DNA from: Nitrosomonadales bacterium
Lineage (GTDB): Bacteria; Pseudomonadota; Gammaproteobacteria; Burkholderiales; Gallionellaceae
Reading direction: 5' to 3'
NCBI GenBank assembly: GCA_016234685.1
Contig: JACRAT010000009.1
Location: forward strand, 1-33,040
DNA length: 33,040 bases
This document shows, one piece after another, positions 27,950 through 33,040 of this stretch. Below the pieces are notes generated by a model. It searched no databases. It was not told where the DNA came from and worked only from the letters and a program-made list of their open reading frames with translations. A program made the position numbers and the translations under genes. The stretch's first letter is position 1. The number at the start of each line of letters is the position of its first letter.

Positions 27950-29404
27950 ATGAATTTGGCTACTGATCTGATCCACGCTGGCGCGGAAATCTTCTTGCTG
28001 GTGATGGTGAGCATAATCCTCATCGCTGACTTGTTCGTGACCGGGCGCAGCAAAATGTTCACCTATCTATTGGTGCAACTCACGCTGCTGGGCTGCGCGC
28101 TCATCACCGTAAGCACCCATGAGCCGGGCGTAGCGGTGACCGCGTTCAACGGTATGTTCGTCGATGATCTGATGGCGGATGTACTCAAGCTGCTGAGCTA
28201 CTTGGCTGTGTCTGCCTTGCTGATCTATTCGCGTGGCTACCTGCTGGCGCGCGGCCTGTTCAGCGGCGAGTTCATGGTGCTGACGCTGTTCGCTCTGCTC
28301 GGGATGATGGTGATGATCTCCGCCTGCAACTTTGTCACGCTCTACATTGGTTTGGAATTGCTGGCGCTGAGCTTGTATGCCTTGGTCGCTTTGCAACGTG
28401 ACTCTGCCGTGGCGACTGAGGCGGCGATGAAATACTTCGTGTTGGGTGCGCTGGCTTCTGGCCTGCTGCTGTACGGCATGTCCATGTTGTATGGTGCGAC
28501 CGGCACACTGGACATCTACAAGATGTCTGTCGCCATCGAGCTCGGGGTGAACAACAAGGCGCTGCTGGTGTTCGGCCTCGTGTTCATCGTCGCCGGACTG
28601 GCCTTCAAGCTGGGGGTGGTTCCTTTCCATATGTGGGTTCCTGACGTGTATCACGGCGCACCGACCGCAATGACCATGCTCATCAGCACCGCGCCCAAGC
28701 TGGCCGCTTTCGCCTTCACTATGCGTATTCTGGCCGACGGCTTGCAGCCGCTGATGATCCACTGGTCGGGGATGCTGGTGATACTGGCCATGCTCTCCAT
28801 CGCGCTGGGCAATGTCGCAGCTATCGCGCAGACCAACCTCAAGCGCATGTTCGCCTACTCGACCATCGCCCACATGGGTTTCCTGCTGCTGGGCGTGTTG
28901 AGCGGTGGCATCGAAGGTTACGGCTCAGCGATGTTCTACGCCGTGGTCTATGTGTTGATGTCGATGGGCGGCTTCGGCATGATCCTGCTGTTGTCGCGTG
29001 AAGGTTTCGAGGCGGATAAACTGTCCGACTTCAAGGGGCTGAACCAACGCAGCCCTTGGCTCGCATTCATGATGTTGCTGCTGATGTTCGCCATGGCCGG
29101 GGTTCCGCCTACCGTCGGCTTCTACGCTAAGTTCGCCGTGCTGGAAGCAGTGGTTCAGACCGGACACATCCCATTGGCCATCTTTGCCGTGATGTTCTCG
29201 CTGATCGGTGCGTTCTTCTACTTGCGCATCGTCAAACTGATGTATTTCGATACCCCGGAAAGCCATGAGCCGATCAACATGCAGCCAGATACCGCCCTGC
29301 TGATCTCCATCAACAGCATTGCCGTACTGTTGCTGGGTATCTTGCCCGGTACGCTGATGTCGGTCTGCGCAGTCTCGGTGCAACAATCGCTGCTGCTGCA
29401 TTGA
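27950..29404 (+). CDS. nuoN: NADH-quinone oxidoreductase subunit N
   Basis: NuoN (ND2) is the third antiporter-like subunit of complex I. The ATG at 27950 follows GAGG. The 484 residues form about 14 helices, with [20 protein letters not shown] and [20 protein letters not shown] carrying the channel glutamate and lysine. [18 protein letters not shown] is also typical. It is the last gene of the operon; an intrinsic terminator starts 20 bp after the stop. Confidence 0.97.
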   Translation: MNLATDLIHAGAEIFLLVMVSIILIADLFVTGRSKMFTYLLVQLTLLGCALITVSTHEPGVAVTAFNGMFVDDLMADVLKLLSYLAVSALLIYSRGYLLARGLFSGEFMVLTLFALLGMMVMISACNFVTLYIGLELLALSLYALVALQRDSAVATEAAMKYFVLGALASGLLLYGMSMLYGATGTLDIYKMSVAIELGVNNKALLVFGLVFIVAGLAFKLGVVPFHMWVPDVYHGAPTAMTMLISTAPKLAAFAFTMRILADGLQPLMIHWSGMLVILAMLSIALGNVAAIAQTNLKRMFAYSTIAHMGFLLLGVLSGGIEGYGSAMFYAVVYVLMSMGGFGMILLLSREGFEADKLSDFKGLNQRSPWLAFMMLLLMFAMAGVPPTVGFYAKFAVLEAVVQTGHIPLAIFAVMFSLIGAFFYLRIVKLMYFDTPESHEPINMQPDTALLISINSIAVLLLGILPGTLMSVCAVSVQQSLLLH

Positions 29405-29423
29405 AGTTGAAACTTTGAACCCG

Positions 29424-29454
29424 ACACTCCCGCTGCGTGCGGGAGTGTTTTTTT
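29424..29454 (+). terminator. Intrinsic terminator of the nuo operon
   Basis: ACACTCCCGC (29424-29433) and GCGGGAGTGT (29439-29448) form a perfect 10-bp stem with a 5-base loop, followed by a T-run to 29454. It closes the nuo operon and ends only 11 bp before the next start codon. Confidence 0.9.
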
Positions 29455-29465
29455 GTGGAGCCACA

Positions 29466-30011
29466 ATGGAACTGAAGGAGACGCGCCTCAGCACGTCGCT
29501 GGTGTACGACGGCGATTTTCTCAAGGTGTACAAAGACAGCGCTAGGATGCCGGATGGCAGCACCAGCACGCGCGAATTCATCACTCATCCCGGTGCAGTG
29601 GCCGTACTGGCGATATTGGACAATGGCAAATTGCTGTTCGAGCGCCAGTTCCGCTACGCGCCGCAGCGGGAATTCATTGAGATCCCCGCAGGCAAGATTG
29701 ACCAAGGCGAAGCGATCCTACTCACCGCCAAGCGTGAGCTGCTGGAGGAGACCGGCTACACCGCTACGGAGTGGACGCATCTCCATACCGTCTGGCCATG
29801 CATAGGCTATGCCGATGAGCGCATGGAATATTTTCTCGCCCGAGGGCTGCGCCACGAAGGGCATCGTCTGGATGAGGGCGAGTTTCTGGAAGTCTTCGAT
29901 CTTACCTTGAACGAGGCGATGGATTGGGTAAGGTCGGGGCGTATCAATGACTCCAAGACCATGCTCGGGTTGCTATTGCTGGAAAAACATCTCGCAGAAT
30001 GGGCGCGGTGA
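29466..30011 (+). CDS. Nudix hydrolase, ADP-ribose pyrophosphatase type
   Basis: This cytosolic enzyme probably splits ADP-ribose or a related nucleoside diphosphate derivative, to AMP and a sugar phosphate. The ATG at 29466 has TGGAG five bases upstream; a frame opening at 29415 runs through the terminator and was not used. The 181 residues contain a complete Nudix box (Gly76 to Tyr98: G-x5-E-x7-RELLEETGY). It is preceded by RQFRYAPQREFIEIPAGK, typical of the NudF/ADP-ribose pyrophosphatase group. Exact substrate cannot be read from sequence. Its ribosome site abuts the nuo terminator, so transcription is probably by readthrough or from a promoter within nuoN. Confidence 0.88.
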   Translation: MELKETRLSTSLVYDGDFLKVYKDSARMPDGSTSTREFITHPGAVAVLAILDNGKLLFERQFRYAPQREFIEIPAGKIDQGEAILLTAKRELLEETGYTATEWTHLHTVWPCIGYADERMEYFLARGLRHEGHRLDEGEFLEVFDLTLNEAMDWVRSGRINDSKTMLGLLLLEKHLAEWAR

Positions 30012-30099
30012 TTTCCCGCTTCTAGGCACGGGAAGTCGAAAGGGGGTGGCGGAATCTTTGCTGGCGCAGTAATTAGTGAAAAAATAGTTCATCCCGAGA

Positions 30100-30128
30100 T
30101 TGACGGCAGGGGGGGCAATCCGTAGAAT
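30100..30128 (+). promoter_or_regulatory. Sigma-70 promoter of tRNA-Lys
   Basis: TTGACG (30100-30105) and TAGAAT (30123-30128) are separated by exactly 17 bp. The bases after the -10 box are CCGCGC, the GC-rich discriminator expected of stable-RNA promoters under stringent control. The start would be near 30135, just before the tRNA. Confidence 0.8.
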
Positions 30129-30143
30129 CCGCGCTTCAATTTT

Positions 30144-30219
30144 GGGACGTTAGCTCAGCCGGTAGAGCAGCGGACTTTTAATCCGTTGGTCGCCAGTTCG
30201 AATCTGGCACGTCCTACCA
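30144..30219 (+). tRNA. tRNA-Lys (anticodon UUU)
   Basis: This 76-base tRNA has a full cloverleaf. The acceptor pairs GGGACGT with ACGTCCT, the D stem is GCTC/GAGC, the anticodon loop is CTTTTAA with anticodon TTT at 30177-30179, and the T arm is GCCAG-TTCGAAT-CTGGC. The 3' CCA is encoded (30217-30219) after discriminator A. The loop and D arm match bacterial tRNA-Lys. The first acceptor pair is a G-U wobble instead of the more usual G-C. Confidence 0.97.
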
Positions 30220-30226
30220 AATTGTC

Positions 30227-30254
30227 AAAGGCTTGCAGCGATGCGAGCCTTTTT
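30227..30254 (+). terminator. Intrinsic terminator of tRNA-Lys
   Basis: AAAGGCT-T-GCA and TGC-G-AGCCTTT pair across a GCGA loop, with one T-G wobble, and a T-run follows to 30254. It starts 8 bp after the tRNA CCA end. Confidence 0.8.
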
Positions 30255-30610
30255 CTTTGTTTCCACCTTAGCCGAATCGTAGCTCATTGACATCGGATTG
30301 TAGCGCGGCGCGATATTCGGGACAGATTTGCGCGATATTTGGAAACTGTCTTGGTTTAAGAATACGAAACCGCCAGACGCTCACGCAGGGTGTACCCTCC
30401 AGTGTCCAGACTTTCTGCTTGGCGTTGTCGAGGGTGATCTTGCGGCCTAGATCGACCTCGAAGTTCGCCTAGCTGGAGCAGGCGCTCTCGCCGGTGAACA
30501 GTGAAGCCGGTCGGTCAGCGTGAGGCAGCACACGGTCAGGGTGATGCCGAGGAAGACGTGGTAGCCGCGCGTTCCGAGGAGGCTGCGACCGGACACGGCG
30601 CTTCGGGGGC
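30255..30610. other. Intergenic stretch without intact gene
   Basis: Between the tRNA-Lys terminator and the acnA terminator there is no frame with a start, ribosome site and recognisable product. The left part is less GC-rich than the right. A 10-base direct repeat, GCGCGATATT, occurs at 30308-30317 and 30330-30339. The possible remnant above lies inside it. No integrase or attachment-site duplicate of the tRNA 3' end is visible. Confidence 0.6.
30268..30468 (-). pseudogene. Possible C-terminal gene remnant, unidentified
   Basis: On the - strand 66 codons are open, ending in TAA at 30268-30270. The product looks protein-like (NFEVDLGRKITLDNAKQKVW, then VSVWRFRILKPRQFPNIAQI), but there is no start codon and a TAG lies directly upstream. 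A neighbouring - strand frame further upstream encodes a hydrophobic stretch (GYHVFLGITLTVCCLTLTD). Together they could be pieces of one decayed gene with frameshifts. I do not recognise the family. It may equally be non-coding chance. Confidence 0.25.
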
Positions 30611-30648
30611 AAAAACAAGAAGCCCGCGAAAGCGGGCTTCTTGTTTTT
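30611..30648 (-). terminator. Intrinsic terminator of acnA, probably bidirectional
   Basis: A perfect 17-bp stem (30611-30627 with 30632-30648) closes on a GAAA tetraloop. The GC-rich core is AAGCCCGC/GCGGGCTT, and both ends carry five A/T pairs, so a U-run forms on either strand. It lies 21 bp past the acnA stop on the - strand. Confidence 0.9.
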
Positions 30649-30669
30649 ACAACATCGTAAGTCGAACGC

Positions 30670-33040
<2,371 letters not shown>

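Overview
The window is about 33 kb of a betaproteobacterial chromosome. Gene order and protein sequences suggest Nitrosomonadales, possibly an iron oxidiser of the Gallionellaceae type, but that placement is inference. Coding density is high. Nearly everything is a recognisable core or motility gene, and no mobile element, CRISPR array or obvious defence locus is visible.

Region 1 (1-13.3 kb) is a chemotaxis and flagellar block on the + strand. It holds the C-terminal end of a chemoreceptor, then cheR, cheD and cheB. Next comes a two-gene partner switch: a STAS protein and a receiver/PP2C phosphatase/HATPase fusion resembling Pseudomonas HsbA/HsbR. It continues with flhB, flhA, flhF, fliA (sigma-28) and a MotA/MotB-type stator pair. 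The block is closed by flgM-flgN on the - strand behind a near-consensus sigma-28 promoter. Receptor adaptation, export gate, flagellar placement, late sigma factor, anti-sigma factor and motor therefore sit together. flhG, usually found between flhF and fliA, is absent. flhB and flhF share a 42-bp upstream element containing a dyad whose two arms have changed together.

Region 2 (13.3-14.8 kb) is dnaB, the replicative helicase, as a single gene.

Region 3 (15.0-29.4 kb) is a complete 14-gene nuoA-N operon for respiratory complex I, with separate nuoC and nuoD and very tight or overlapping junctions. A sigma-70-like promoter lies about 170 bp upstream and a strong intrinsic terminator follows nuoN.

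Region 4 (29.4-33.04 kb) holds a Nudix hydrolase of the ADP-ribose pyrophosphatase type, a tRNA-Lys(UUU) with a clear promoter and terminator, and a roughly 350-bp stretch with only degraded coding frames. It ends with the 3' two-thirds or more of an aconitase gene (acnA type) on the - strand, running off the right edge. The aconitase reading frame contains an in-frame palindromic repeat of a kind normally found between genes.

I did not find a clearly undescribed multi-gene system. The observations most worth following are the covarying dyad before flhB and flhF, the repeat inside acnA, and the HsbA/HsbR-like switch in the flagellar cluster.
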